Source: UBA1783 sp964449115
Lineage (GTDB): Bacteria > Bacillota_I > Bacilli_A > Erysipelotrichales > Erysipelotrichaceae
Assembly: GCA_964449115.1 (NCBI GenBank)
Contig: CAYUXW010000007.1
Location: 1 to 64,000 of the forward strand
Direction of reading: 5' to 3'
Length of the DNA stretch: 64,000 nt
The notes below the pieces were generated by a model that did not search any database, was not told the DNA's origin, and saw only the letters and a program-made list of their open reading frames with translations. The translations under genes and the position numbers were made by a program. Shown here piece by piece: positions 50,155 to 58,526 of the stretch. Position 1 is the stretch's first letter; every line of letters starts with the position of its first letter.

Positions 50155-50709
50155 CTAAATGCTGATAGCATCTTCTGGCTTATACCATGGATTTACACTA
50201 TCAATATGGTCATAATAGAGAACACCTTTTAAATGATCTATTTCATGCTGCATTACTATTGCTGGATATCCTTTCAGCTTGATTTCTTCAACCTGGTCGG
50301 TTAAAAGATTATAGGCTCTGACAGTGATGCGATTATGTCTTAAAACAACTCCTTCAACATCAGTAGCCACACTCAAACAAGACTCACCATTTTCCAGGTA
50401 AGTTTTTTTAGTTGAATTAGTAATGATTTTGGGATTAGCTAAAGCATATTCTAATGCTTGATCGTCTTCATTTCTGATAGATATGGCAATCATCTTTTTA
50501 CTTACTCCAATTTGTGGAGCAGCAATACCAACAGATGGTCTAACATTGTATTTTTCGCAAAATTGTTCATCTTGTGAATTCCTGACATATTCAAGCATAG
50601 CTTGTAAAATCTCTTTATCCTCAGCAGATAAAGGCACAGAAACGCTGATAGCTTTTTCCCTTAATATCGGGTCGCTATCAAGCAGAATATTTTTTGAATC
50701 AATAAACAT
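50155..50709 (-). CDS. def: Peptide deformylase
   Basis: Metal enzyme of 184 residues removing the formyl group from nascent proteins. The three motifs are GIAAPQIG (motif 1), GESCLSV (metal Cys) and QHEIDHLKG (metal His pair and catalytic Glu). The length and an insertion before motif 1 fit the type II class of Gram-positive bacteria. A TAGGAG site precedes the ATG. It is cotranscribed with RNase J, linking translation and RNA decay genes. Confidence 0.96.
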   Translation of the reverse strand: MFIDSKNILLDSDPILREKAISVSVPLSAEDKEILQAMLEYVRNSQDEQFCEKYNVRPSVGIAAPQIGVSKKMIAISIRNEDDQALEYALANPKIITNSTKKTYLENGESCLSVATDVEGVVLRHNRITVRAYNLLTDQVEEIKLKGYPAIVMQHEIDHLKGVLYYDHIDSVNPWYKPEDAISI

Positions 50710-50785
50710 ATAAAATCTCCTAACAAGTTAAAAGTTAATTTTTGAAATATTAGATTATTATTTCTAATTTCCTACAAATATTATA

Positions 50786-50811
50786 CAAAAAAAGTAATTG
50801 GTAATCAATTA
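50786..50811 (-). terminator. Terminator of the HAD gene
   Basis: On the minus strand TAATTG/CAATTA arms (50795-50811) are followed by T7. The arm includes the stop codon. Confidence 0.5.
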
Positions 50812-51480
50812 TAAAACAGCTTTTAATAATGAATCTAAATCGGTATAATCATCTATAATTATATCAGCACCTAAATCTAAGAGCTGTTTTTTATTTAAAA
50901 GGGAAGTAACTCCAACAACCTTTCTGGCTTTGGCATTTACCGCTGCCTGAATACCACTTTCAGCATCTTCAAATATAACACAATCCTTAATATCAGCGTT
51001 AATTTTTTCAGCTGCTCTTAGATAAATCTCCGGATCTGGTTTTCCAGGAAAAGAATGATCAGAGCAGACAGTTTCTTCCCTTATAAACCAGCGATCTAAT
51101 CTTAAAGATTCATAAAAAAAGTCAACATTTGATTTTGGTGCTCCTGTAGCAATCGTACATTTAATATTTCTTTTCTTGAGTTCATCAAGAAACTCTTGAA
51201 TTCCATCAGCCAGTTTATAGATATCATTTTGATGCTTTATGCATAATTGACGATATATTTCTTCTTTTTCATCAATTAAAGCCTGCATCTGTTCTTTAGT
51301 AAAATCATCTTTTAAAATATATTTAATTGTTATATCGGGATTAAATCCATGGATATAACAGTTTAACTGTTCAATAGGATATCTGATACCCGTATGGTTA
51401 TAAAAAAACTGCTGCCAAGACTCTTCAACAATTGGCCTATCAAAAATAATTGTTCCATTAAAATCAAAAATGATCGACAT
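50809..51480 (-). CDS. HAD superfamily protein, beta-phosphoglucomutase-like, with variant motif I
   Basis: Cytoplasmic protein of 223 residues with a C1 cap, like beta-phosphoglucomutase or sugar-phosphate phosphatases. Motif I reads FDFNGT (residues 5-10): the nucleophile Asp is kept, but the second Asp, the usual acid/base, is Asn. Motif II Thr is in TIATGAP, motif III Lys in GKPDPEIY and motif IV acid pair in VIFEDAESGI. The substitution should slow phosphate release or change the reaction. It stands alone between terminators. Confidence 0.82.
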   Translation of the reverse strand: MSIIFDFNGTIIFDRPIVEESWQQFFYNHTGIRYPIEQLNCYIHGFNPDITIKYILKDDFTKEQMQALIDEKEEIYRQLCIKHQNDIYKLADGIQEFLDELKKRNIKCTIATGAPKSNVDFFYESLRLDRWFIREETVCSDHSFPGKPDPEIYLRAAEKINADIKDCVIFEDAESGIQAAVNAKARKVVGVTSLLNKKQLLDLGADIIIDDYTDLDSLLKAVL

Positions 51481-51635
51481 AATACAAACTCACCTTGTCT
51501 ATTATAACCTATTTTGTGAAAAAAGAGTATTTTGTTTCAACTTATTTTCCTTCCAATTTATTGAAAGAGTATAAATAAGGGTATAGAATGAAAAAGGTGG
51601 TGAAAAATTTGTAAATTATTGCGGGAGGTAATTGC

Positions 51636-51920
51636 ATGGAAAAAAGAGTTACGATTAAAAAAAGATTAGAAACTTTTATTGACTGTCTGGTTTTATTTGC
51701 TTTGGTTAATTCAATTTATTATGTTTACACTAATCGTCCAATAGAACAATTCGAGGCTGCACTAAAAAGTATTGTTTCATCTTTTAGAACATTTACCATA
51801 ATATCATTTTTATTTGTTTTGGGTAATTACTTTTTATATCGAAAAGATTATAACCAAAAAATAAAAAATTGGTTGACCAAAAGAATAGTCATCAATAAAA
51901 ATAATGAAGTTGATAAATGA
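51636..51920 (+). CDS. Small two-helix membrane protein
   Basis: The 94-residue protein has two hydrophobic helices (about 14-31 and 53-70) and basic ends, so both ends are probably inside. No family was recognised. GGGAGG precedes the ATG. The last codons form the 5' arm of its terminator. A TATAAA/TATAGAAT-containing region near 51570 may be its promoter. Confidence 0.55.
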   Translation: MEKRVTIKKRLETFIDCLVLFALVNSIYYVYTNRPIEQFEAALKSIVSSFRTFTIISFLFVLGNYFLYRKDYNQKIKNWLTKRIVINKNNEVDK

Positions 51921-51947
51921 TATAAATTCAATCAACTTCTTTTTTTG
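51906..51947 (+). terminator. Terminator whose 5' arm is coding sequence
   Basis: GAAGTTGAT (51906-51914, inside the small membrane protein gene) pairs with ATCAACTTC (51931-51939), followed by T8. Confidence 0.7.
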
Positions 51948-51972
51948 TTGGCTAATTATCTAAAATAGAATA

Positions 51973-51981
51973 TGTTATAAT
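51973..51981 (+). promoter_or_regulatory. Extended -10 promoter for rapZ
   Basis: TGTTATAAT at 51973-51981 is a perfect TGnTATAAT, 20 nt ahead of the ATG, followed by an AGAGGTG site. Confidence 0.55.
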
Positions 51982-52001
51982 ACTAAAAAGAGGTGATAGC
52001 T

Positions 52002-52850
52002 ATGTCTGTTTTGGTAGTTTCTGGTATTTCAGGTGCTGGGAAGTCAGTTTTTTTAAAGACTTTGGAAGATATTGATTATTATTGTATTGATAATTTACCA
52101 CCAACCTTACTGGTTGCGGTCAGTAAATTGAATGTCAATAAAAAGCTGGCCGTGGTTATTGATGTCAGAAGTAATGAGTTGTATGATACTTTACTGAATG
52201 AAGTTGATAACTTGAAAAGAGAAAACATCGATTATACTTTGGTGTTTTTAGATTGTGATAAAGATTCTATTTTAAGTCGCTACAAATATACCAGAAGATC
52301 TCATCCTCTTATTTCACAAAAACATCCGACTTTAGAAAGTGCGATTGATTATGAATATGAACTTTGTAAAAGAGTAAAAAATGAGGCAGATATCGTTATT
52401 GATACTACCCATTTTAATCCAGTTCAGTTAAGACAATATGTCATCGACTCTTTTAAACAGGATGGTTATAAAAGTTTGACCATCAAACTGATTTCTTTCG
52501 GCTATAAAAATGGCTTACCACTGGAAGCTGATCTTGTGTATGATGTCAGATGCTTGCCTAATCCCTTTTATATAGCTGAATTGAAAATGAATTCAGGATT
52601 AGATGATAATGTCTATGACTATGTCTTCTCATTTAAGCAATCGGAAGTTTTTGGAGAAAAGATATTTGATTTTATTAAATATGCCTTACCATATTATGTT
52701 GAAGAAGGTAAAAATGAGCTGGTTGTCGCTATTGGCTGTACCAGTGGCCGACATAGAAGTGTAGCTTTTGTAAGACATTTGGAAAGAAAAATAGAACAGC
52801 TGAATCATCGTATCATTACCTTCCATAGAGATATTGAGAAGGAATTTTAA
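52002..52850 (+). CDS. rapZ: RapZ/YvcJ family nucleotide-binding protein
   Basis: The 282-residue protein has an N-terminal P-loop GISGAGKS (8-15) and the C-terminal domain with CTSGRHRSV. In E. coli RapZ is an RNA-binding adaptor guiding RNase E; in Bacillus YvcJ hydrolyses nucleotides and affects competence. There is no RNase E here, so the RNA role would involve other nucleases such as RNase J. The ATG at 52002 follows AGAGGTG; a GTG at 51993 lies within that site. The usual neighbours yvcK and whiA are absent, and a U32 peptidase gene follows after 1 nt. Confidence 0.93.
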   Translation: MSVLVVSGISGAGKSVFLKTLEDIDYYCIDNLPPTLLVAVSKLNVNKKLAVVIDVRSNELYDTLLNEVDNLKRENIDYTLVFLDCDKDSILSRYKYTRRSHPLISQKHPTLESAIDYEYELCKRVKNEADIVIDTTHFNPVQLRQYVIDSFKQDGYKSLTIKLISFGYKNGLPLEADLVYDVRCLPNPFYIAELKMNSGLDDNVYDYVFSFKQSEVFGEKIFDFIKYALPYYVEEGKNELVVAIGCTSGRHRSVAFVRHLERKIEQLNHRIITFHRDIEKEF

Positions 52851-52851
52851 A

Positions 52852-54888
52852 ATGAAAAATATTGAAGTATTATCACCAGTTGGTTCACCAGAATCACTTG
52901 TCGCCGCTGTTAGATCTGGAGCTGATGCCATCTATTTAGGCGCCAAAAGCTTTTCAGCCAGAAGAAATGCGACTAATTTTGATGAAGATGAACTGTTAAA
53001 CACGGTTAAATATTGTCATAAACGCAACGTAAAAGTTTATGTTACTGTAAATATCATGATTAAGGAAAAAGAGATAGCTGAGGTTATTGAACTTTTAGAG
53101 TACCTTAATGATCTGGGAGTTGACGCTATTATCGTTCAGGATTTAGCAGTTGCCAGATTGGCTAATGAATTTTTCCCTGATTTACCACTGCATGGTTCTA
53201 CTCAAATGAGTGTTCAAAACCCCTATGCTTTACCAATATTGAAAAGATTGGGGATTAAAAGAGTAGTAGTGGCTAGAGAAATGAACAAAAAGCAGTTGCA
53301 ACATTTCTGCTCTAAAGCCAGAGAATACGATATTGAGGTAGAATACTTTGTTCATGGAGCTCTATGTATGTCTGTATCAGGGCAGTGTCTTTTAAGTGCT
53401 ATGATAGGTACCAGAAGTGGAAACAGAGGATTATGTGCTCAAAGCTGTCGTTTGCCATTTGAGGTTGAAAATGGAACAGGCTACGATCTGTCTTTAAAAG
53501 ATTCTTCGCTTTTTAAATATGTCAGTGAATTGAAAGAAATTGGTGTATCGTCTTTAAAAATTGAAGGCAGAATGAAAAGACCTGAATATATCGCTGTTGC
53601 TACAAAATGTTGCAGAGAAGTGGTAGATAACAATTTTGTTGATGAAAACCTGGAAAGACAACTGAAAGATATTTTTTCCAGAAGCGGCTTTACTGATGGC
53701 TATTATACAAATAAACTCGGTAAGGAAATGTTTGGAATCAGAACCAGAGAAGATGTTTTAGCTTCCAAAGAGGTAATAAATGAAATCCATGAAATTTATC
53801 GTAATGAACGACAATGGATACCTCTTACTTTTCATTTCAGAGCCAGAGAAAATCAGGATATGTTACTGAAAGTGTCTGATGGTGAAAGAGAAGTCATCGT
53901 GAAGGCAGAAAAACCATTAATTGCGACTAACAGGCCAACAGATGAAGCAGCCCTGGAAGCAGCACTTTCCAAATTAGGTGGAACAGCCTATTTTTTAGAA
54001 AAAATCAGCTTTGATATTGATGATAATTTATTTATTCGAAACAGCGAAATAAACAAGATGAGAAGAGAAGCTGTTGAAAAGCTGGATGCTTTAAAAGAAA
54101 GAAACAGCTATCGTAAAAAAGAAGTCCTCTATCAGTTAAATGATAAAGTACACCGTTTAAAGGATATCTATATTCGTATTGCCAATAAAGACCAGCTGCC
54201 TGAAAATATAGATAATATAAAGGGAATTATAGTTCCGATAAACAGTGATATTGTAAATATTGCTGATAAAATAATTGTCGAGATTCCCAGATGGATAAAC
54301 AATACAGACTACATCATAGACAGATTAAACTATTTCAAGGAAAAAAATATCAAAAAAGCTTACTGTAATAACTTGGCTGCTATTGAACTGGCTAAGCAGC
54401 TGGGCTTTGAAGTAATGGGTGGTAATTTCTTAAATATCGCCAATAGCCTGGCCCGCAGTGTTTTAGAAAAAGAAAATCTTAAAGATATAACTGTCTCGGC
54501 TGAGATAGATTTAAATGAGATAAATCAGATTCAAACAGAAATGAATAAAGGAATAATTGCTTATGGGAAGCTTCCATTGATGCTTCTTGTCAACTGTCCT
54601 TTAAAAAATGGTCGTGACTGTGCTAATTGTGATCAAAAAGGCTATATCACAGATCGATTGGGCTATAAATTCCCTATTAGATGTAATTTAAATGTTTCTG
54701 AACTTTTAAATCATACCCCTATCTATCTGGCTGATAAAATGGAAGATTTGCAGAATTTGGATTATCTGATTTTATATTTTACTGATGAAACAGATAAACA
54801 GGTAAGTCAGATACTTAAAGCCTATGAAAATGGGGAAAACATTTTAAAGGAATATACCAGAGGACTGTATTACAGATCTGTATTATAA
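52852..54888 (+). CDS. U32 family peptidase / 23S rRNA hydroxylase RlhA-like, with C-terminal extension
   Basis: The 678-residue protein has a TIM-like N-terminal U32 domain (VLSPVGSPESLVAAVRSGADAIYLG at the start) with the iron-sulphur cysteines in HGALCMSVSGQC, then RGLCAQSC. A C-terminal half of DUF3656/collagenase-like type ends with CPLKNGRDCANC. Family members include RlhA (prephenate-dependent C2501 hydroxylation of 23S rRNA) and TrhP (tRNA hydroxylation); a peptidase role is less certain. The start is 1 nt after rapZ, using its end for the GAAGGA site. Confidence 0.85.
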   Translation: MKNIEVLSPVGSPESLVAAVRSGADAIYLGAKSFSARRNATNFDEDELLNTVKYCHKRNVKVYVTVNIMIKEKEIAEVIELLEYLNDLGVDAIIVQDLAVARLANEFFPDLPLHGSTQMSVQNPYALPILKRLGIKRVVVAREMNKKQLQHFCSKAREYDIEVEYFVHGALCMSVSGQCLLSAMIGTRSGNRGLCAQSCRLPFEVENGTGYDLSLKDSSLFKYVSELKEIGVSSLKIEGRMKRPEYIAVATKCCREVVDNNFVDENLERQLKDIFSRSGFTDGYYTNKLGKEMFGIRTREDVLASKEVINEIHEIYRNERQWIPLTFHFRARENQDMLLKVSDGEREVIVKAEKPLIATNRPTDEAALEAALSKLGGTAYFLEKISFDIDDNLFIRNSEINKMRREAVEKLDALKERNSYRKKEVLYQLNDKVHRLKDIYIRIANKDQLPENIDNIKGIIVPINSDIVNIADKIIVEIPRWINNTDYIIDRLNYFKEKNIKKAYCNNLAAIELAKQLGFEVMGGNFLNIANSLARSVLEKENLKDITVSAEIDLNEINQIQTEMNKGIIAYGKLPLMLLVNCPLKNGRDCANCDQKGYITDRLGYKFPIRCNLNVSELLNHTPIYLADKMEDLQNLDYLILYFTDETDKQVSQILKAYENGENILKEYTRGLYYRSVL

Positions 54889-54907
54889 AAAAATAAAGGA
54901 GGACAGG

Positions 54908-55561
54908 ATGATTAAAGCAGTAATATTTGATTTTGATGGAACATTGGCAGATAGAGCAAAAGGAGGCTGCAATGCCTATCGAGTGTATCTTAAGGAGTTT
55001 GTAGTTAAAGAAAAAGTTGATCCAGTATATTTTGAGGCGATGATTCAAGATTTGCTACTGCTGGACCAATTTGGTAATAGTGATAAAAAACTGATAGTTG
55101 AACAGTTTAATAAGAAGTATGGTTATAAAATTGATTATGTTCACCTTTATAATTGGTGGGTTAGAAATTTAGGCTTGTATGAACCTTTATTTGAAAATAC
55201 TCTAAAAACACTGGATTATTTAAAAGAAAAATATAAGCTGGGTATGATTACCAACGGCTCAACCATTGGACAAAATACCAAAATTGACAGCACCAATATT
55301 CGTCATTATTTTGACAGTATTATTATTTCTGAAGAATTCGGTATAGCTAAGCCAGATGCTTCTATTTTCAATGAATCTTTAAAACAACTGGGTGTTTTAC
55401 CACATGAAGCCATATATGTTGGTGATACCTACAGCAATGATATATTGGGAGCTTATAATGCTAAAGTTACTCCTATCTGGATCTGGAGTGATGATGGCAG
55501 ATATAACCTGGATTCAGCAAGAAGAATCTATAAAATTGAAGAGTTAATCGGGATATTATAA
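54908..55561 (+). CDS. HAD family hydrolase (phosphoglycolate phosphatase/YjjG-like)
   Basis: Cytoplasmic phosphatase of 217 residues: motif I FDFDGTLAD (7-15), motif II ITNGS, motif III IAKPDASIF, motif IV YVGDTYSND. The helical cap lies between motifs I and II. It is followed by a terminator hairpin, then another HAD gene. The substrate could be a nucleotide or a sugar phosphate. AGGAGG precedes the ATG. Confidence 0.88.
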   Translation: MIKAVIFDFDGTLADRAKGGCNAYRVYLKEFVVKEKVDPVYFEAMIQDLLLLDQFGNSDKKLIVEQFNKKYGYKIDYVHLYNWWVRNLGLYEPLFENTLKTLDYLKEKYKLGMITNGSTIGQNTKIDSTNIRHYFDSIIISEEFGIAKPDASIFNESLKQLGVLPHEAIYVGDTYSNDILGAYNAKVTPIWIWSDDGRYNLDSARRIYKIEELIGIL

Positions 55562-55574
55562 AAAAACTAAAGAG

Positions 55575-55611
55575 ACCTCTTTTATGATAGAATTATAAGA
55601 GAGGTTTTTTT
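55575..55611 (+). terminator. Terminator hairpin carrying the next gene's ribosome-binding site
   Basis: An 11-bp stem (one G-T), 55575-55585 with 55595-55605, is followed by T7. The 3' arm AAGAGAGG is also the only ribosome-binding sequence for the ATG at 55612, so folding would hide it. Confidence 0.6.
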
Positions 55612-56433
55612 ATGTATAAAATTATTGCCTGTGATTTAGATGAAACACTGCTTAATTATCAAAAGCAAATTTCTAAAGAAGATGAAAACAGTATCAGGTC
55701 TTTGGATGAGAAAACATTTTTTGTCATGGCCAGCGGAAAAAATTATAAGGACTTTATTCCTTATTTAAAACAAGTTGGTTTATATGGTAAGAAGGGGCAA
55801 TATGCTATTTCCAGTAATGGTACAATGATTGTTAGCTGTGAAAATGATGAAATAATCAGTCTGTCCACTTTGCCATTTGAGACAGTTGAAAGACTGTTTA
55901 ACATTGGAACTAAATATGATGTAACAATTCATATTTTCACAATTGATAATATTTATACCTACAATTTAACTCAGGAAGAAATAGATTATTTAAGTGGTTC
56001 AGTAACCCTTACTGTTTTTGATAACCAGGATATTGAATTTTTAAAAAGTGAAAAGATTATTAAGATTGGTTTTTCTAAATCGGATATGGATTTACTGAGA
56101 TCAATTGAAAAAAATGATATTGTAGGTTTTGACAATATCGATTATTCATATTCTGGCAACAGATATTTGGAATTCAATATCAAGGGTATTGATAAAGAAT
56201 TTGGGTTAAAATTTTTAGCTGATAGATTGAATGTCGATAAAAAATGTATTGCCTGCATTATTGATAATTATAATGATTTAGTAATGAAACCATATGCATC
56301 TCTATTTATTGGAGTAGCTAACACTGTGGAAGATGTAAAACCATATTGTGATTATATTTGCCATAGAAGCTGTGAAGAAAGTGCGGTCAGTGAAGCAATA
56401 GAATATATCAGAAAGAAGGGATTATGTATTTAG
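55612..56433 (+). CDS. Cof-type HAD phosphatase
   Basis: Type IIB-capped HAD protein of 273 residues with motif I ACDLDETLLN (5-14), MASGKNY in place of the usual A/TGR, and C-terminal IIDNYNDLVM where the motif IV Asp pair lies (commonly GDxxND; here the first position is Asp-Asn). It probably dephosphorylates a sugar phosphate. Its ribosome-binding site is within the preceding hairpin. It overlaps the GH42 gene by 10 nt, suggesting joint use in galactoside breakdown. Confidence 0.82.
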   Translation: MYKIIACDLDETLLNYQKQISKEDENSIRSLDEKTFFVMASGKNYKDFIPYLKQVGLYGKKGQYAISSNGTMIVSCENDEIISLSTLPFETVERLFNIGTKYDVTIHIFTIDNIYTYNLTQEEIDYLSGSVTLTVFDNQDIEFLKSEKIIKIGFSKSDMDLLRSIEKNDIVGFDNIDYSYSGNRYLEFNIKGIDKEFGLKFLADRLNVDKKCIACIIDNYNDLVMKPYASLFIGVANTVEDVKPYCDYICHRSCEESAVSEAIEYIRKKGLCI

Positions 56434-58325
56434 GAGTTGACTATTACCCAGAACAATGGGGTTTAGATTTAATTGATGAAGACTTGAAAAATATCAAAGA
56501 GTTAGGGTGCAATATTATCAGAGTTGCCGATTTTGCCTGGGATGTTTTTGAGCCGGTAGAAAATCATTATGACTTTACTTTCTTTGATCAGGTAATTGAA
56601 AAGTGTAAAGAATATGATCTTAAAGTGATGATGTGTGTTCCAACAGCAACAATGCCTAGATGGTTGAATTTGAAATATCCTGAAATTATGGCTGAAGATC
56701 AGTATGGTCATCGTCAACCTTTTGGGGGAAGAAGGGGATATTGCTATAACAGTGATATCTATTTACAAAAAGCCTTGTCTTTGACTGAAGCGATGGCCAG
56801 ACATTATAAAGATGAAAAACAGATTGTTATATGGCAGCTGGATAATGAAATTGGACATGAAGGAAGCGACATGTGCTATTGTAAAAACTGTCATGAAAAA
56901 TTTATCAGCTATCTAAAAGGAAAATATGATAGTGTTCAACAGTTGAATAAAAGATGGGGAACTTCTTTCTGGACAGGTACTTATGATAGGTTTGAAGATA
57001 TTCAACTTCCTAAAAAAGCCTATACAGCCCAGAATCCTTCTTTGCGTTTAGAGTGGGAAAGATTTAGAAATATCAGCATTATTAATTTTTTAGAGTCAAT
57101 GTATCTGAGTTTGAAAAAGATAATTCCAGATTCATTAGTGCTGCATGATTTAGAAGGGGGAACCCTGGACAAGCACTTTGATCCATTTGAACTGGCAAGA
57201 AAATTTGATGATATTGCCTACAATAACTATCCAGTCTGGGGTGGTGTAGTAGAGCCTTTGAAACCTTATGAAGTAGCTATGGCTTTAGATATGGCCAGGG
57301 GTTTTAGAAAGGACAGATTCTTTATTACTGAACAGATTATGGGTTCTCAGGGCCATGATGTAATCGGTTGTGCCATTAAGCCAAATCAAGGATCCAGCTG
57401 GGCAATACAGGCTTTTGGCCATGGCTGCAAGGGCATGCTGTTTTTCCGCTATCGTGGTTTTAATAAGGGAGCAGAGCAGTACTGTTTTGGACTTTTAGAA
57501 AGTGATAACAGGAAAAAAAGAAAATATTATGAAGTTCAAAGATTGTTTAAATATATTAAAGAAAACAAAGAGGCTTTTAATCATCCAATAAAGGCTAAAG
57601 CGGCGATAGTATTTGATTATGATAGTGCCAGCTGTTTTAAAATTCAAAGACAGTCGGATAGTTTTAACTATGTAAATGAAACAGCCAAGCTATACAGGCA
57701 GTTGTGGATGCGTGATATCTGTACTGATATGATTGTTGCTGGTGATGATTTAAAGCAATATGAACTGATAATAATTCCATATATGATTATGATGAAAGAA
57801 AGCTTTATAAAATCCCTTAAACAATATGTAAAAAATGGTGGCAAAGTAGTCTTGACAGCCAGAACCAGCTGGAAAGATCAGGATAATAATTTCATCCTGA
57901 ATGAAAATTTACCGCTTAATTTGACAGATCTAACCGGTGTCATAGTAGACGAGCAGGAAAGCTTGCTGGTAGATACTTATCGAGAATGTATAGATCTAGA
58001 AGACAGGATTTATAAAGGCCATGTATTTAAGGAAATGTTGCTTCCTACAACCGCCAAATCTTTAGCTAAATGGTACAAATGTCCATTTGGGGATTATTCA
58101 TCTGTGACAGTAAATAATTATGGTCAGGGTAAATGTTATTATTTAGCCAGCAGTTTTGAAGAAGAGTTGGTAGAAAAACTATTTGATGAAATAACTGCTG
58201 AAAAGATTGTTAAAAACGAAAATGAAGAGAATATAGCGTTATCTGATAATCTTATACTGCATATTGATTATGAAAACTTTAAATGGAAGTTAAGACATGG
58301 TCAGACGGAAAGAAAAAAAGGTTGA
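56424..58325 (+). CDS. GH42 family beta-galactosidase
   Basis: Glycoside hydrolase of 633 residues. A TIM-barrel domain (1-390) has acid/base Glu142 in WQLDNEIG and nucleophile Glu303 in ITEQIMG. A zinc site of four cysteines (Cys107, Cys151, Cys153, Cys156) matches the position of the structural zinc in Thermus GH42. A trimerisation domain and a short beta domain follow. There is no signal peptide, so it acts on imported galactosides or oligosaccharides in the cytoplasm. No transporter gene is adjacent. It starts within the end of the Cof-type HAD gene. Confidence 0.92.
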   Translation: MYLGVDYYPEQWGLDLIDEDLKNIKELGCNIIRVADFAWDVFEPVENHYDFTFFDQVIEKCKEYDLKVMMCVPTATMPRWLNLKYPEIMAEDQYGHRQPFGGRRGYCYNSDIYLQKALSLTEAMARHYKDEKQIVIWQLDNEIGHEGSDMCYCKNCHEKFISYLKGKYDSVQQLNKRWGTSFWTGTYDRFEDIQLPKKAYTAQNPSLRLEWERFRNISIINFLESMYLSLKKIIPDSLVLHDLEGGTLDKHFDPFELARKFDDIAYNNYPVWGGVVEPLKPYEVAMALDMARGFRKDRFFITEQIMGSQGHDVIGCAIKPNQGSSWAIQAFGHGCKGMLFFRYRGFNKGAEQYCFGLLESDNRKKRKYYEVQRLFKYIKENKEAFNHPIKAKAAIVFDYDSASCFKIQRQSDSFNYVNETAKLYRQLWMRDICTDMIVAGDDLKQYELIIIPYMIMMKESFIKSLKQYVKNGGKVVLTARTSWKDQDNNFILNENLPLNLTDLTGVIVDEQESLLVDTYRECIDLEDRIYKGHVFKEMLLPTTAKSLAKWYKCPFGDYSSVTVNNYGQGKCYYLASSFEEELVEKLFDEITAEKIVKNENEENIALSDNLILHIDYENFKWKLRHGQTERKKG

Positions 58326-58456
58326 CAGGAAATATTTTAATCAGATAATAGTTTTGCTGGCTGTAGTATTTTAGCTAAATGTGATAATATCTATGGGTGG
58401 ATTAAAATTGTTATTAAAAAGAAGTGTTCCAGAGTAAAAGGATTAAATAGATTAAT

Positions 58457-58492
58457 TTTGCCACTATTGGCAAATAAATTCAGTGTTATAAA
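58457..58492 (+). promoter_or_regulatory. Palindrome at the promoter of the second nucleoside hydrolase
   Basis: TTTGCCA (58457-58463) and TGGCAAA (58468-58474) are perfect arms around CTAT. Next comes an extended -10, TGTTATAAA (58484-58492). The palindrome overlaps the -35 region, the place for a repressor. The 201-nt gap has no gene. Confidence 0.5.
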
Positions 58493-58526
58493 TTGAGGAT
58501 AAAGAATAGAAAGGTATTGGATAGTT

